Positions 20,891-32,339 are shown, numbered from the stretch's first letter. The stretch: 64,000 bases of DNA from Trichobilharzia regenti (GCA_944472135.2 OX235267.1:14987452-15051451), one strand, 5' to 3'. Translations and numbers: made by a program. Notes: generated by a model not told the origin, from the sequence alone.

Positions 20891-22045
20891 GAGCTTGAAG
20901 GCATCGAATCAGGGATTGACTTTTTACCACTAGGAAATAGTAGTCTTATTGACTTAGAATATACAGTCCCCACCCCCCTAGGGGAAGACGCTGACAAAAT
21001 AGAGCAGACCCTTCTGAACACCTTGTTCAGTGAGCAATATTCGAATGTTTGGTTTGCGATCCTCTCCCCTTGTCAAATGTTAGATGATGAGGCTACAGGA
21101 CTGAACTCAACTCCATCAACCCACTGCTGGCTAAACGGCAAAGGGTAATGAAATGGCATAGTGTGTTAAGCAATTCACTTATTTACAGAAGTGCATCATC
21201 CACTACCAACGGGTTTGCTTTGATCGCTGATGAAATCGCACCACAGATACAGAAGGCTCGTTTGACATTTGCCTGCCAACTTACACCATCTCTGGCGTAG
21301 TCGTGACATCTGGCTGGCTTTTTCTCTCTGTCCTCCTCTTTTATGGCTGTGAGTGAGACATGGCCCCCATTGAAAGTGGAAGACGTGAAAAACCTGGCTA
21401 GCTATCTTTCTTGGATCATTTTGTGTCTGTGTTATAATAGGGTGAGCAATATGCAGTGAGGTTAGGTGTCGATCGAGTGCTAGGCAAGTGGGAGGGGGAA
21501 TAAGTCGACAAGGTCGTGAAGTTACATCGACCGAGAGAGATGTTTTCTTCATGGTTAGACATCAACCGCCTTCCTAGACAACGAATAATGTTAGCTGACT
21601 GACTGTCATAAAATGGATCAGGTTGGAAAAGATTTGGCAGTCAAAGGAAAACATGGCTTCATCAATTCAATGAAATAAATCCACAACAGTTAGTTTACAG
21701 CAGCCAACCAACCAGCTGCTTAGGGAGGGAGGTGTAGAATGTTTGGCTGGTTGACTGACTGTTTGGGGTCGTCTGGATGGCGAAAATCAGTGGCGGTAGC
21801 TGGAGAGAACTGGTGATATGGCTGGAGTAGATGCATTCACTCTTTGTGATTTGTCAGTCATATCTAATAAAATAGTGTTGTTCTTCCACATCATTTCTAT
21901 GCTTTTCACCTGAATCACACTTCTGTTTATTATCTCTCTCTCTCTTTACTCTCTTTTGTTGGTTTGTGTGGTATATGAAGGTACAGCTGCAACTAGGTGG
22001 AACTGTTGCACATCTGTGCAAAGTTCTCCGTTGAAATCAGTCAGT
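20891..22045 (+). pseudogene. RTE-1 LINE copy, RT C-terminal half, decayed
   Basis: Broken frames follow the intact RTE-1 ORF from just before the YADD motif: SGIDFLPL, LIDLEYTVP (YADD lost), GEDADKIEQTLLNTL, then LTFACQL and FYGCE-like remnants, and the 3' untranslated part ending GTTGAAATCAGTCAGTCAG. It carries several indels and stops. It matches 38960-40040, so it ends at the same 3' terminus. Confidence 0.8.
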
Positions 22046-22299
22046 CAGTTAAATATAAAGTTTATTGACTAACTGTCATCAAAACTTTAAAATTTGATAT
22101 TTACATTGGCTATCATGAGGTGACTAACTTGTGTGCATCAGTGATTCCTCCAGAGGAGTTAGTTGCTTTCTGAATAACTAAGTGATTTACAACTGAAAGC
22201 TAAGTGGAGTCTAATAAAGTGGCTGCCTGTTATCATCAATGATCTGCTACATTGTAATGGATTGAATCGTGTGAATCAAAGTCAGAAGATGAACACAGG
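22046..22299. other. no gene seen
   Basis: No recognised content. Confidence 0.45.
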
Positions 22300-22890
22300 T
22301 TGGACTGACAGAAAGACTCTACATGATATATGGATTCCGTGGGTGATTTATGTCCAGTGTCAAGCAAATTCAAAGACCTACAGATGATAAAATACATATC
22401 GGTAGAATAGACAACTTAGATATGACTATAAGTGAACATAGAGAAGACAGTAATGAAGAAGATACTCCATTAATAACAACGACTGTGAGAGTGTAGCGTG
22501 TTCTACTGATAAGATTTATCAGTAGTATATAAACAGACATTCATCGTAGCACACAAAAATATCAAATAAGAGGGAGGTGGATTTGATGTCACAGAAAGTT
22601 AATGATGCAGCGTTGATTGCAGAGATACATGGGAGACATGAAAGCAACACAAAGAAACACACACACACACAGTATGAAGGGGTTTAGGTAGAACAAGGAA
22701 GACAACAAGGAATCTCTGTGCAAGTGGTGATTTGATGATAAGGGGTACATAATTTCAAACATACATTCTTCCTTGACCAAGTCTCTCGTTTTCTTCTAAA
22801 GGATATTCGTTTCTTTCATCTGTCTTGGCAGTACTGTTTCAACTACAGGCAGCAAGGATAAAGATGTAAAAGGCAGGTACAACTGTGATG
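22300..22890 (+). pseudogene. RTE-2 fragment, region after YADD
   Basis: Frames give WIPWVIYVQCQANSKTYR (the degraded region just after YADD) and, at 22815-22860, ICLGSTVSTTGSKDKD, which corresponds to the FTYLGS motif of the RTE RT C-terminal part. About 350 bases between them are mostly unrecognisable. Confidence 0.55.
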
Positions 22891-22998
22891 TTTAAAACAC
22901 AATAAGAAGAATAACAATAGTTAATTAGTTTTAGGATTTAGAAGTATCAGGACTTATTACCACACTCCTTGTCTTGAAAGATCGGAAATTATTCTGTT

Positions 22999-23472
22999 GT
23001 GAGTAGTGGCTTTACAAAGTTGTTGGGAGATTGCAGATGTCTATCTTGTGTTACTCTTACTCTGGTAACGCCTAAATTTGCTGCTGGGTTGAGAAACTTG
23101 CCATGCGGCAACCTCTCTTGGAATTATCATGTCGTAGACATTTTAATCATTTTGACAGGAAGATTATTCTTTTGCAGAAACTATAAGAACCCCTCTACAG
23201 GTTCATACAAGTATGAAGTATACTTGGTGTTCCACAAGATGTCGTCTTGGAGCATCGTCTTCCTTTGTAATAATCATCCCCATCCATCGTCCAAACTTAT
23301 GGGAATCAAAGAAAAAAATGTGGACTATTGCACTGATTACCTGTATTTTGCTGAAAAGGTGAATGTACTAGCAGTATTATTCTTCACATTGAGTAAACAA
23401 ATAGCTTGTCATCTTCAGAGGCTATACGGTTATATTTATTTTCAAACAATGGTTTTGCAGGGATTTTGTTAA
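22999..23472 (+). other. 157-codon ORF, unassigned
   Basis: The longest ORF here that I cannot place. It opens at GTG with no ATG until well inside, is rich in Cys, Leu and Phe, and shows no domain I know. It lies directly beside a minus-strand PLE, so it may be antisense to degraded PLE sequence. Weak case for a real gene. Confidence 0.15.
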
Positions 23473-23484
23473 ATCGGTTGGAGG

Positions 23485-23650
23485 AATTCATAATGAGCTG
23501 ATATCAATTAGAGAACCATTAGTTAGAAATTAGAATTCATGGACCATTGAATAGTGTCGCAATGGCTTAATGGTCTGAGAGCGAGCTTGTCTTGTAACCA
23601 GATGATCCTGGGTTCAAACCCTGTGTGTGAGTACTGATGAACTCCCAACG
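23485..23650 (+). mobile_element. SINE-B fragment
   Basis: A minus tail piece (23485-23522) is followed by a plus tRNA-like head (CAATGGCTTAATGG, box B GGTTCAAACCC) and GAGTACTGATGAACTCCC, where the copy ends. The second half of the ribozyme is missing. Confidence 0.6.
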
Positions 23651-24480
23651 ACTCCGCGTTATACAAATGTCAAAGCCTGACGCTCTTTGTATCATTTCTC
23701 CCCACCTTGTAGATAATATTTAAGGACAACTCTGGTGGAGCTACGTGGCTTGATTTGACCAAGTGATCACGAAGTGAGCTAGTAACTGCCTTGCAGTGTC
23801 CTTTCGCTAACCATACCAGATAATTTTCAGAGATGCGTTTGGAAAGTGTACTCTTTGTGCCACTAATATAACTAGATCCACAGGAGTAGGTGAATTTATA
23901 AGCACAATTGAAGTGGCCCAAAGCAGCAGTAGTTTATCCTTCATATATCCATTGATCATTTGTCGACTTTAGAAATCGATACGTAGCTGAGCCATAAACA
24001 AGGCTTTCTCAGTGATCTGGATAAGCGGTTCTTCAGAAACTCAGCTGCGGTATCCCTTATTAAATTCAACATTCATAAATAGCAGTTTCTTCGGCACTAT
24101 CTGGGTTCTTCCTGGTTTTCGCTTCACTTTCATGTTTTACCCAGTGAATCTTGAAGGGTATCCATTTTTCCATGAAGACTTGTCTGAATATCTCCAGTTC
24201 ACCATGGATTGTATCTTATTCTTGACGATAAAGAGTGGATCAGATTTCTCTTTCTTCTTAAAGGGACCCAACTATGAAAATTCATGTAATGACCCTTCAG
24301 TGTTGGTTTCCTGTAGACTGATCTTTAAAGAGAACCATCAGATCTCATTTTTAGCAAAAAATTTTTAAAAAAATGGAATTTCGAGTTTATCTCTAACTGC
24401 GACGTCAACTGGATAGCATAAACAAGTCTACATTTTCGGTAAATAATAAATACAGCTGTACAGCCTCTGAAGATGATTTC
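23651..24480 (-). pseudogene. PLE fragment, linker and GIY-YIG
   Basis: Minus-strand frame 23670-23921 reads HFNCAYKFTYSCGSSYISGT, RISENYLVWLAKGHC, SLRDHLVKSSH and NIIYKV. This is a nearly complete GIY-YIG domain with YIS in place of YIG and the conserved R-x-x-E/H region. Upstream (to about 24480) a linker with FMEKWIPFKIH and NPDSAEETAIYEC-type residues precedes it with stops. Confidence 0.75.
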
Positions 24481-24554
24481 GTCGATAGAGAAAATTTTCA
24501 TCGCTGAATTGCCTTATATACATATATATATATGGATCCACGATTGATCTAGTG

Positions 24555-24855
24555 CTGGGATCTCCCCCACCATCCCCATCCCCCCGTCCGTCACACACTC
24601 TTCTTCATGTTACGCTGAAACCCACACTCGACTCGTCGTCTCCTATTCAGATGGCTTAGCACGCAATGTCATTTAACAGTATCCTGAGAGTGTCTCCAAT
24701 CCTGTTTCATTTTTCTTTCTTTATATTTGTTTGGGTGATAAGGTGTTGGTCAGTTCATCTCCTACTAAAGTTACTTCTAACTAATTCTTACTGGCCAGCT
24801 GGTCATCCGATCATCAATATAGGAACTGTTGATAAAAGTCTTCAGAGACAGAGAG
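24555..24855 (-). pseudogene. RTE-2 3' fragment
   Basis: On the minus strand it holds the CTGGCCAGTAAGAATTAG (WPVRIS-type) piece and the CATTTTG-less 3' tail. It faces the plus-strand RTE-2 copy that begins at 24885. Confidence 0.5.
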
Positions 24856-24884
24856 ATAAAATAATTTCTTTTTAAAAAAGTTAG

Positions 24885-26065
24885 CCAATGTCACCACCTA
24901 TTCACCAACCTTATTCAACAGCTGTACGACAACGGCACATGTCAAGTCATCCACAACGGAAAACTCAGTGAGGCGTTTGGAGTAAACACAGGAATCAGAG
25001 AAGGGTGCTGGCTTATTATCACCAATGAATGATATTCCTAATTGTGATAGACTGACTGGATTATGTGTCAGACAGTGAGTGGGAAACGAGGGATATCCTG
25101 GACCGACCGACGTGAAGAACATAGAAGACCTGGATTCCGCGCGAGGATGATTTATGTTTGATGTCACTGTCACAAAATCGAAGACTTACAAGCGAGAACC
25201 GACAGACAAAGTGGTCGAAGAAGCAGTCGGCGAAGACAGGACTCCAGGTGAACATAGGCGATAAGACGGAGGTGATTAAAATAACCAGCCAACAACAACA
25301 ACAGCCGAAGCAACATCCAGTGCCAATCACCATCAACGGGAGGGATTTGAAAGAGGTAACTTCATTCACTTATCTAGGGAGGGAGCATTGTCTCAACTAC
25401 AGGAGGAGGAACGGACGAGGATATCAAATCGAGCGAGAATCGAGAAGGCGAGAAACACACACATTCATCAAGCTGAAACCTATCTGGAAGGAAATCTTCG
25501 TCACCCAACTCATCATCTACAACAAAATTCTGTCGGATTTTCAATACAAACAACGTCAAGTCAGTCAGCTCTTCTATATGGATCAGAAACTTGGCGGGTG
25601 GGTAACAAAGAATATTTCCAACAGCCTGTTGCAGACCTTCACCAACCAACAACTGCACTGTCTTCGCTAGATCTATACTGAAGATGAGATGGGTGGGCCG
25701 GAAAGAATCAACAACAAGAAACAATGACTGTGAACAAACAAAACAAGAACCAATCACCAACCAACAAATATGCAGGTGAAAGTGGAGGTGGATTGGACAC
25801 TCGCGGCTGAGGAGGCCACTGGGTGACGTCGCGCGAGCGTCAGGCCCTCGCTCAAGTGGAACTAGGCCGAAAGGGAAGCGGCGAGTAGGACGTGGGTGAC
25901 ATGGAGGAGATGGTGTGAAGAGGAGTTGAAACAGTATGGACTAACTAACATGGATGGAGGTGAAAAGTACAGCAGAAGGAAGACAGAAGTGGCAAGTGGA
26001 GACGTGCAGTTGAAGCCTTCCTATGTTCGACTAGGAACCCAAGGGAACAATAATAATAATAATAA
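24885..26065 (+). pseudogene. RTE-2 LINE copy, RT C-terminal half to 3' end
   Basis: Broken frames read NLIQQLYDNGTCQVIHNG and NTGIREGC (RT motif before YADD), DLDSARMIYV where YADD should be, KTGLQVNIGDKTEVI, INGRDLKEVTSFTYLGRE, then a late stretch ending GTTCGACTAGGAACC and AAT repeats (26047-26066). The RT active site is lost and several indels break the frame. The 170-codon ORF at 25158-25670 is the longest surviving piece. Confidence 0.8.
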
Positions 26066-26480
26066 TATCACCATTATCCATATGGTTTCAATAACGAATC
26101 AATGCAATCACTTTGAATCTATCACTTCAGTCTATTGCCTACGTAGTTAACTTAAACCATATAAGGGTAATGGTAATAATATTAATATTAATAATAATAA
26201 TAATAATGAAAGTAAACAATCAAGTGACAAAGTTCTTTTTTTATCAAATTTATTTGTTTTATATTTAGCTGTTACGTAGTATTAGTAAAGAAAAAATAGC
26301 ACACATGTTTGTTGATTTTGTGAACAATTAGTCATATTTATTTTTCAAGTTGTATAGAAATTCACACCACAGACAGAATAAAAAAAATAGTGTTTTTTTT
26401 ACGTTAGCCAGCTAAGTAACTAATTAATTAATTAATCAATTACTTAATCAACTGATTGATCTATTTATTTACAATAATCT
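26066..26480. other. AT-rich, AAT repeats, no gene seen
   Basis: AAT/ATT runs at 26175-26208 and T/A homopolymers. Confidence 0.55.
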
Positions 26481-26600
26481 GACTCTTACGTCAGTGTTTC
26501 AAGCGGTAGAATGCCTGCCTACCAACCATACCCTAAAATAGTCCAGAGTTCAATCTTCGGCCAACTGATACCTTCCTACACCTTGCCTAGACGGTAGTAA
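26481..26600 (+). mobile_element. tRNA-like SINE fragment, unassigned
   Basis: CAAGCGGTAGAATGCC (box A-like) and AGAGTTCAATCTTCG (box B-like) at tRNA spacing, followed by unrelated sequence. Confidence 0.35.
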
Positions 26601-26691
26601 GCACCAGAAACAAGAAAGATTGGATGTGACGCTAGCCAAGTAGATTACATTAGACTTAAAGTCGTGACATTGGTTGGCGATGATAGTATTC

Positions 26692-26905
26692 ATCACGAAT
26701 TGATAGAAATTAGAATTCATGGGATGGCTATTGGTTTCCTTCCCATTGGCTGCATAGTAAACGCGTTAGCCTTGTAACCTACCTGAAGGTCTTAGGTTCA
26801 CATGGTAGCTCTAATGAAGAGTCCCAAGTTAAGATGAAACATCTTTTCTGTAATTCATGGTTTTCAGTGATTTTCTAACTGAATTCAGATCATGATCAAA
26901 CTTAA
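26692..26905 (+). mobile_element. SINE-B degenerate copy
   Basis: GAAATTAGAATTCATGG, a head with CCTTGTAACC and GGTTCACATGG, then TAATGAAGAGTCCC, GATGAAACATC and the tail. Core bases are mutated and C17/stem I are not recognisable. Confidence 0.6.
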
Positions 26906-27007
26906 GACCTAAAAACTCGAGTTAGAGATGGGGTTAGAGTCCTTATCGAGAAAAGAGCGTAGAGAAAATCGTAGTTTCCGATTTGATGTTAAATGATTCG
27001 AGGTGAT

Positions 27008-27378
27008 TATTGAATTGAATTTTTTTGATTTTCCCGTTAATTGATTGAACCGAAGTGCTCGGTCTCAGGTTGACTTGTCGGCTTCTTGTCAACCTGAGAC
27101 CGAGCACTTCGGTTCAATCAATCGACGGGAAAATCAAAAAAATTCAATTCAATAATTAATATGACCCGTTGCACAAGAGGTGGCTCTCGTGGCCCAAGTG
27201 GTCTAGTGGATAACGCTTTGACGTTTGAAACTATGGGCACTGGGTTCGAGCCTCGGTGGGAACATCATCACTCACTGACTGGGGAATGCAGGTACATCCA
27301 CTGGCTGACGAGTCCCAAATAGGACGAAATGCGCTTCATCCTGGATTCCACTGCTAGCCACCATCCACCAATTGTATA
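27008..27378 (+). mobile_element. SINE-A copy with palindromic leader
   Basis: 27010-27082 and 27091-27160 are nearly perfect inverted repeats of the family tail (arms about 68 bases, spacer about 10), directly followed by the tRNA-like head (27181 onward, box B GGTTCGAGCC at 27244-27253) and the most intact hammerhead of the family. The element is therefore preceded by a fold-back copy of its own 3' tail. Confidence 0.8.
27296..27346 (+). ncRNA. Sm-alpha-type hammerhead ribozyme
   Basis: Core CTGACGA is at 27305-27311. Stem II is GTCC/GGAC around loop CAAATA (27312-27325). GAAA is at 27326-27329. Stem III ATG/CAT has a five-base loop. C17 is at 27340 and cleavage is expected before 27341. 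The outer stem ATCCA (27296-27300) pairs with TGGAT, with a small internal loop next to the core. All core bases are conserved. This matches the ribozyme described for the Sm-alpha family of Schistosoma. Confidence 0.88.
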
Positions 27379-27394
27379 CGATTCGAGGTGATCT

Positions 27395-27560
27395 TCAGGA
27401 AACCTTTCCGTCATTCTTTTGAAGCTAGGCTTATTGACATTCTTAAGGGAATGCAGGTTCCCTTTGAGATTTCAACCCACATTAGATACACCTTGGTGAG
27501 ACAAGTGTCAACAAGCACGAAACCGATGTTGTCCAGAGCTTTTGCCGATTGCTGATAAGC
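27395..27560 (+). mobile_element. SINE-C fragment
   Basis: GGTTCCCTTTGAGATTTCAA, ACACCTTGGTGAG, AAGTGTCAACAAGCACGAAA and the tail TTTGCCGATTGC follow SINE-C order. The first core strand is lost, so there is no ribozyme. Confidence 0.55.
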
Positions 27561-27829
27561 AGGAGTGATGTAATAGTGTATGTTGACTACTTCAGTTATT
27601 TATAATGTTACATAAGCCCTCGTGGACTAGTTGCTAACAGCGTTTCAGCGTCTGCTGACCAACATCATCTCTAGTGTATATTAGAGATGAAAGGACGTAT
27701 GTAATGCTCAGTAGTTCGACATATCCTCCTCTATACCAGTGAGACATAACCACTGATTGTAGTAGATATTAAAAAGGCTAGTTGTTTATGACCACAATTG
27801 TTTGCATTTGAGGTTAGGTTTGGAGCGTT

Positions 27830-28155
27830 AGGTAAGGAGGGTATGTAAGGATATAGAAGTACATCGAGTGAGACCGCGAATGCCAAGCCACCAGCTTCTT
27901 AAACGAGCAATGCAAAAGAGGTAGAGAGGTGGTCAGATCAAAATGCAGTGTCAATCTAGCAAGTGTTTGATAGCCGGTTTTAGTCACATTGAGAGATATA
28001 GACTGCTTAACAGATTGAACTCCTCGAGGTCCTAAGAATCGATGACTTGAAATTGTTGATGATGTGGTTCAAAACCATCTCCAGTGGCGCAGATGCGTAC
28101 ATACACTGGCACACATTTCTCAGTATTATAATTCTTTTGAATATGTCTTTCTTTT
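27830..28155 (+). pseudogene. RTE-1 3' end, decayed
   Basis: Starts with remnants of the EVVKLHRL region and contains a piece matching the last ORF codons (QNHLQWRRC at about 28070-28100), then the 3' untranslated sequence. Confidence 0.6.
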
Positions 28156-28159
28156 CTCT

Positions 28160-29010
28160 ACCTCTGTGTACTACATGCAGTATGACAACTTGATATATAT
28201 GTGTAAAACTTGGACACTGTGGTAGTAAGTAATTCCATATTAGTTAGTTTATTAGATGTATCGCAGAGTGAAACAGTCTTTTTATTTACTGGATGACAAG
28301 GTTTCGAACAAAATTTATCACCGTTCATAATCATTCCATCAATTATAATCACACGACTTCGAAACTTGAGTTTTATAGTTTCCTTTGTCCTCTCCTATTT
28401 GTCGTCGTAGGGGTAGTAGAATTTCCCAGATATTCGGGTGGACAGGTGTTGAATCATTCCTATTACACGTATTCTCCTCAGGTGATTCGATAAACAAAGC
28501 TTCTGTTATCAGTCTCTCCCTCCACCCTGTGACATTACATTTCAAAAAACTGTCATCCTATCCCATCCATCCTATTGTATGGCTGTATGTAATTGCATGT
28601 GGTGTAGCGCTATAGCTGAACTATTCTCTAGATTGCTTATCTTATTTGGGTCAACCAATCTAGATTTTGCTGCTAGGTTTTTATACTCGGCTAGTCTGAC
28701 TGGTCCTGTTTTTACTATTTTGACCTATGTATTTGACCTGACAGTCATTCCAGCAGCAGGGTATTAGATAAACTAAATTGTTTTGTTCTAAAGGCTCCAC
28801 AGGATTGTTCCTTGAACCGACAATGCTTGTTTCTAATTGGGTTTTTGTGCAGTTTGAATGCTAGTCACTTTTATGCCTGCCTTGTTAATAATTCAGCGTA
28901 AGGTGGTTTCCGAGGTTCCTTCCTTGTATGGAAATACTACTGATGATTTAGATTCCTTATTGTTGATGTTGTCATTATCTTGCGCATGTTTGACATGCAT
29001 GCCGTCATTA
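28160..29010 (-). pseudogene. PLE-2 copy, linker to 3' terminus
   Basis: On the minus strand it reads NINNKESKSSVVFPYKEGTS (linker at about 28900-28970, matching the 46033-46290 copy), then VRSNT-VKIVKT in place of the GIY-YIG block, RLAEYKNLAAK and a 3' part ending near 28160 with CACAGTGTCCAAG. The endonuclease active site is unreadable. The 64-codon ORF at 28158 is its non-coding tail. Confidence 0.7.
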
Positions 29011-29112
29011 GTAATACTATTACTATTAATATTAATAGTAATATAAATGACGACATGCATGTCAAAAATGCTCAAGACAACATCAACAATAAGGAATTTA
29101 AATCATCACTGT
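28940..29112. repeat. inverted repeat in PLE-2 linker
   Basis: Arms at about 28944-29007 and 29046-29108 (ACAACATCAACAATAAGGAA and its complement, GACATGCATG) flank a 38-base AT-rich centre. It is a second case of a PLE copied in opposite orientation. Confidence 0.8.
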
Positions 29113-29149
29113 GTGATACATCTAATAAACAAACTAATATGGAATTACT

Positions 29150-29464
29150 TCGATAATCATTCATGGCAGATACCCAGCAAAATTTCTGTACAAAGCAAAG
29201 CAGTATTTTGATAAGACACCAGTCAGTCACTGGTGTGTTTAGTCTTTTCTTTGATAATTTCCTCTTCCGGCTCTACAATTATATATATGCAGGTGTTTAT
29301 ATACATAGAATATTCTAGAATAATCGTCATTACCAAATATTGGTGTTTTATTTTAAATACTATCGATTTGCTAAGTAAGATCACAATGGAATTACCACAG
29401 TTCACTAAAGATGCATAAATTATAATAGGCATACAAGTGTAATAGTAAATAGAATATCAAAGAG
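29150..29464. other. no gene seen
   Basis: AT-rich, with small ORFs lacking any domain. Confidence 0.5.
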
Positions 29465-29660
29465 AGTTAAGGATCGGGTCCCAGTGGCTCAATGGTCTAC
29501 GAGCTCGCCTTGTAACCAGAAGGTCCTGAGTTCGAACCCCGGTGGGTGCGTACTGATGAGGAGTCCCAAACTAGGACGAAACAGCTGTCCAGTACTCCCA
29601 GGTTTTCCAGTGGTTCTCTAACTGATGTCAGCTCATGATTAAATCCTCCATACAGTTAAG
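29465..29660 (+). mobile_element. SINE-B, best-preserved tRNA-like half
   Basis: Box A TGGCTCAATGG is at 29485-29495 and box B AGTTCGAACCC at 29529-29539. The ribozyme region is 29550-29595, and the tail CTAACTGATGTCAGCTCATG runs to AATCCTCC. It is close to a consensus of the family. Confidence 0.85.
29550..29595 (+). ncRNA. SINE-B hammerhead with a single core substitution
   Basis: Stem I GTACTG/CAGTAC, stem II GTCC/GGAC with loop CAAACTA, GAAA, stem III AC-AGCT-GT and C17 all fit. The first core strand reads ATGAGGA, so C3 is A while U4, G5, A6, G8 and A9 are kept. C3 is essential in characterised hammerheads, so this copy should be inactive. Confidence 0.7.
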
Positions 29661-30009
29661 GAAATCTCTAGAACAATTAATTGAGGATGATTAGAACCGT
29701 GATCCTCCGGGGGATAAGGACAGTGTCTGAACCAACCAACTTCTTAATATAGATTTATAAGTTAGATTTCTCAATGTACATCTCCACAGCCAGTTTCAGT
29801 AATATGTAGTAGACGAACCCTTAAGGTGAAGTTAAGATTAGTTGGTACGTGGTATATGACTTTGAAGGTCACCTCGTTAACATCAATCTAGTGTTGTGCA
29901 TCCACAGGATGAGAGAGAATAGAGCTATGAATGGATTTTGTTGGCCCTTTGCTTAATCACTATGCAGGATGGTGGTGTTGGAATTCGGACGATAAACACG
30001 CCTAATTGT
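29661..30009. other. no gene seen
   Basis: Nothing recognised. Confidence 0.45.
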
Positions 30010-30240
30010 ACGACTTATGCAACTAACTGGAAAACCAACAGGGAGCACTAGACACCCAGCAGTACGCACCTACCATAGGGGACCCGACCCCGGACTGTCT
30101 GGTTACAAAGTCAGCTATCTCGTAGACCATTAAGCCACAGGGACCTGATCTAGCGGCTAGTCCATGAATTCCAACTTCTGCCAGTTCACGACATAGCCTA
30201 ACAACTAGCCAATGTCTTCGGCTGCAATTAGTAATCAAGA
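30010..30240 (-). mobile_element. SINE-B with ribozyme deletion
   Basis: Minus strand: head with CCTGTGGCTTAATGG, then GCGTACTGCTGGGTGTCTAG, where the stem II/GAAA region is missing. The tail is cut. Confidence 0.6.
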
Positions 30241-30419
30241 AAGCTAGCATTAATGCTTAAAAATACATATATATTACTAATTAAGTGAAATGAGTAGTTG
30301 TTATACCACTTGTACTACTAATCAGTAGTGTTTGTTTTTTTGATTACCAATTATTGTGGAAAACAGATCATATATATTTATATACTGTGACCTGAATAGT
30401 ATCTATCACCGAGGAAAAC
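30240..30419. other. AT-rich spacer
   Basis: Contains TATATA runs near 30268 and 30369. No gene seen. Confidence 0.45.
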
Positions 30420-31080
30420 TCAGAAAGCAAAATGTCAAAGGTGTAGACTGTTCCCAAAAGATCAGTCTTCCTAAGATTACAATTCCCAGGAAATGTAAAT
30501 AGTGAATAACATCTTATCACAATGTCTGCGAAGGACATTCAAATGGACTTTCAACGCAGCTAAGTTATGCTGTATATTCACTAGCCAACCAATACACAGT
30601 TCAAGAAATAAAGACAGAATGGCCTGTTTCGCCAATTCCATGCGTATTTACTAGTTCAACTGTTCGTGTGGAGCTATTTACACTGGGCGTATAATCAGCA
30701 AGTTTACCGTCGAAATTCTGAACACCTCCCATTTTCGTCTGGAAAAGGTTCAAAAAAGCCGTCAGATGCAGCTCAATACTGGCTCATCTCGTCGACACTG
30801 ACTGGACTTCAAGTTGACTCTAACAAAGCTTTTAAAGTTATTTATCGTATGTCATCCAACCACTCGCCACATGGTCTACGAGTATGGCTTTTACATGCAT
30901 CCAGTGGAAGAAATTGGAATTCATCTGTACACAAACCAAATCTGTGTGTGAGTTAAGAGGAACAATGTACAGGCCCTTTCTTTGCCATGGCCAACTACAT
31001 TTCGACCCTAGTAACTATCTTTTGACTTTGTTAACTTTTGCAATTCTGGATAATTCCACTAACTTGTTTGTATAGTTTAC
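30420..31080 (+). pseudogene. PLE fragment with GIY-YIG, third variant
   Basis: Frames give a linker with LPKITIPRKCK, RIYLFNCSCGAIYTGRIISK (GIY-YIG front half with YTG in place of YIG) and then a CSSILAHLVDT-type continuation. It differs from the PLE-1 and 53440-type copies in the block before the domain. Several stops. Confidence 0.65.
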
Positions 31081-32029
31081 GTCATTCTTCTTAGTCATCA
31101 TTGCTACTTTATAAATTTCTTGATTATGTAATAACTTGTTGCTAACCCGTACGAATTAATGAACTTATCTTGAATTCTGTAATTAATTCATCTCACCCCT
31201 CCCTTCTTCAAAACTTAGATAGCCTGTTACTAACATTTATTAGTTAATCAACGTTTTGATGACTTTTAACCTCCTGATTTCAACCGCCTTTACCTAAAAC
31301 AGATTAACTAAAACAGCTACTTGATTGGTAAAGTTTTGCTGTGAAAAACTATATATATTAGTGGAGAACCAGCCAGCCAGCCGATGTGATGAGGAACTGC
31401 AAGTTTAAAAAGAATGTATATTCCTTCACTGAATTTATGTTTTTTCGAAATGCGTAAACGAGAATTTAGAAGTTACTGAAATTATCTGCGCTTAATTGAA
31501 CTGAGGTTACATTACACTGATGAGATCGGCTCCAGAAGGGTGAAAAAGTTGATCGGTGTTCAGATCACTTTTATCTGGCTGATCAGTAAGCAGTGCTAGG
31601 TTTTATGGTCGACAAACAACTATGCATCCCAGTCAATCAATAGTATATTAAAATCAGTATGCTTCATACATTCAGAAGCTCACTCAAGTAACGCCACTTA
31701 TGGATGTTTATTTACGTGTATTTTTGAAACTTACAACACAGATTCACCCTTTATGTACCGATTAAAATATAGGGCTTCAAATTTTGGAATTTTAAGATGG
31801 TTGGTGTTGTTTTACGAAGTGGGGTTGTTCGCTTCCCCCCCCCCGCTCAACCTTTCTTCTTTTCCAAGCTTAATGCCGGTTAGTGGACAAGAAGAGGTTT
31901 AGCACTTTGCCTGTCATAAGCACAACACGCACCCTTCCCCAACCCAACCCGACACGGCTGGCGAGTATTTCTCCACTGAAGCACTAACAAGCATACTACT
32001 AATGTGTATGGTGATATTACACGTATGAT
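31081..32029. other. AT-rich, no gene seen
   Basis: Polypyrimidine-C tract at 31836-31845. No repeat family was recognised. Confidence 0.5.
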
Positions 32030-32290
32030 CACAAGCTCACATGAGTTAAAGAATCATAAAAAAACTTGTGAGTACTTGAAAGTTTTATCGTCCGAGTTTA
32101 AGACCCTTAATCAGTGCACACCCATCGAGGCTAGAACTCAAGACCTTCTGATTACAAGACGACTTTGCTAACCATTCAGGCAATGAGGTGAAATCCAGTG
32201 AATCTCAGCTACCTGCTTTTTCGCGATATATAAAGCAACCGCTAACCCATGTCATAGGCAAGTGACTTGGTGAACCCACCGATCATGATT
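32030..32290 (-). mobile_element. SINE-B degenerate copy
   Basis: Minus strand: 5' region, head with TCTAGCCTCGATGGG, then TGCACTGATTAAGGG and GATAAAAC as ribozyme remnants, and the tail. Confidence 0.5.
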
Positions 32291-32339
32291 GCTGACAACT
32301 TGTTTAAAAGAACTACTACTGAGATGTACACTTAGTGTA

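Noticed and set aside
29465..29550. Functional tRNA gene
   Set aside because: Box A/B are good, but the acceptor stem and anticodon arm are not tRNA-like and the sequence recurs as a SINE head.
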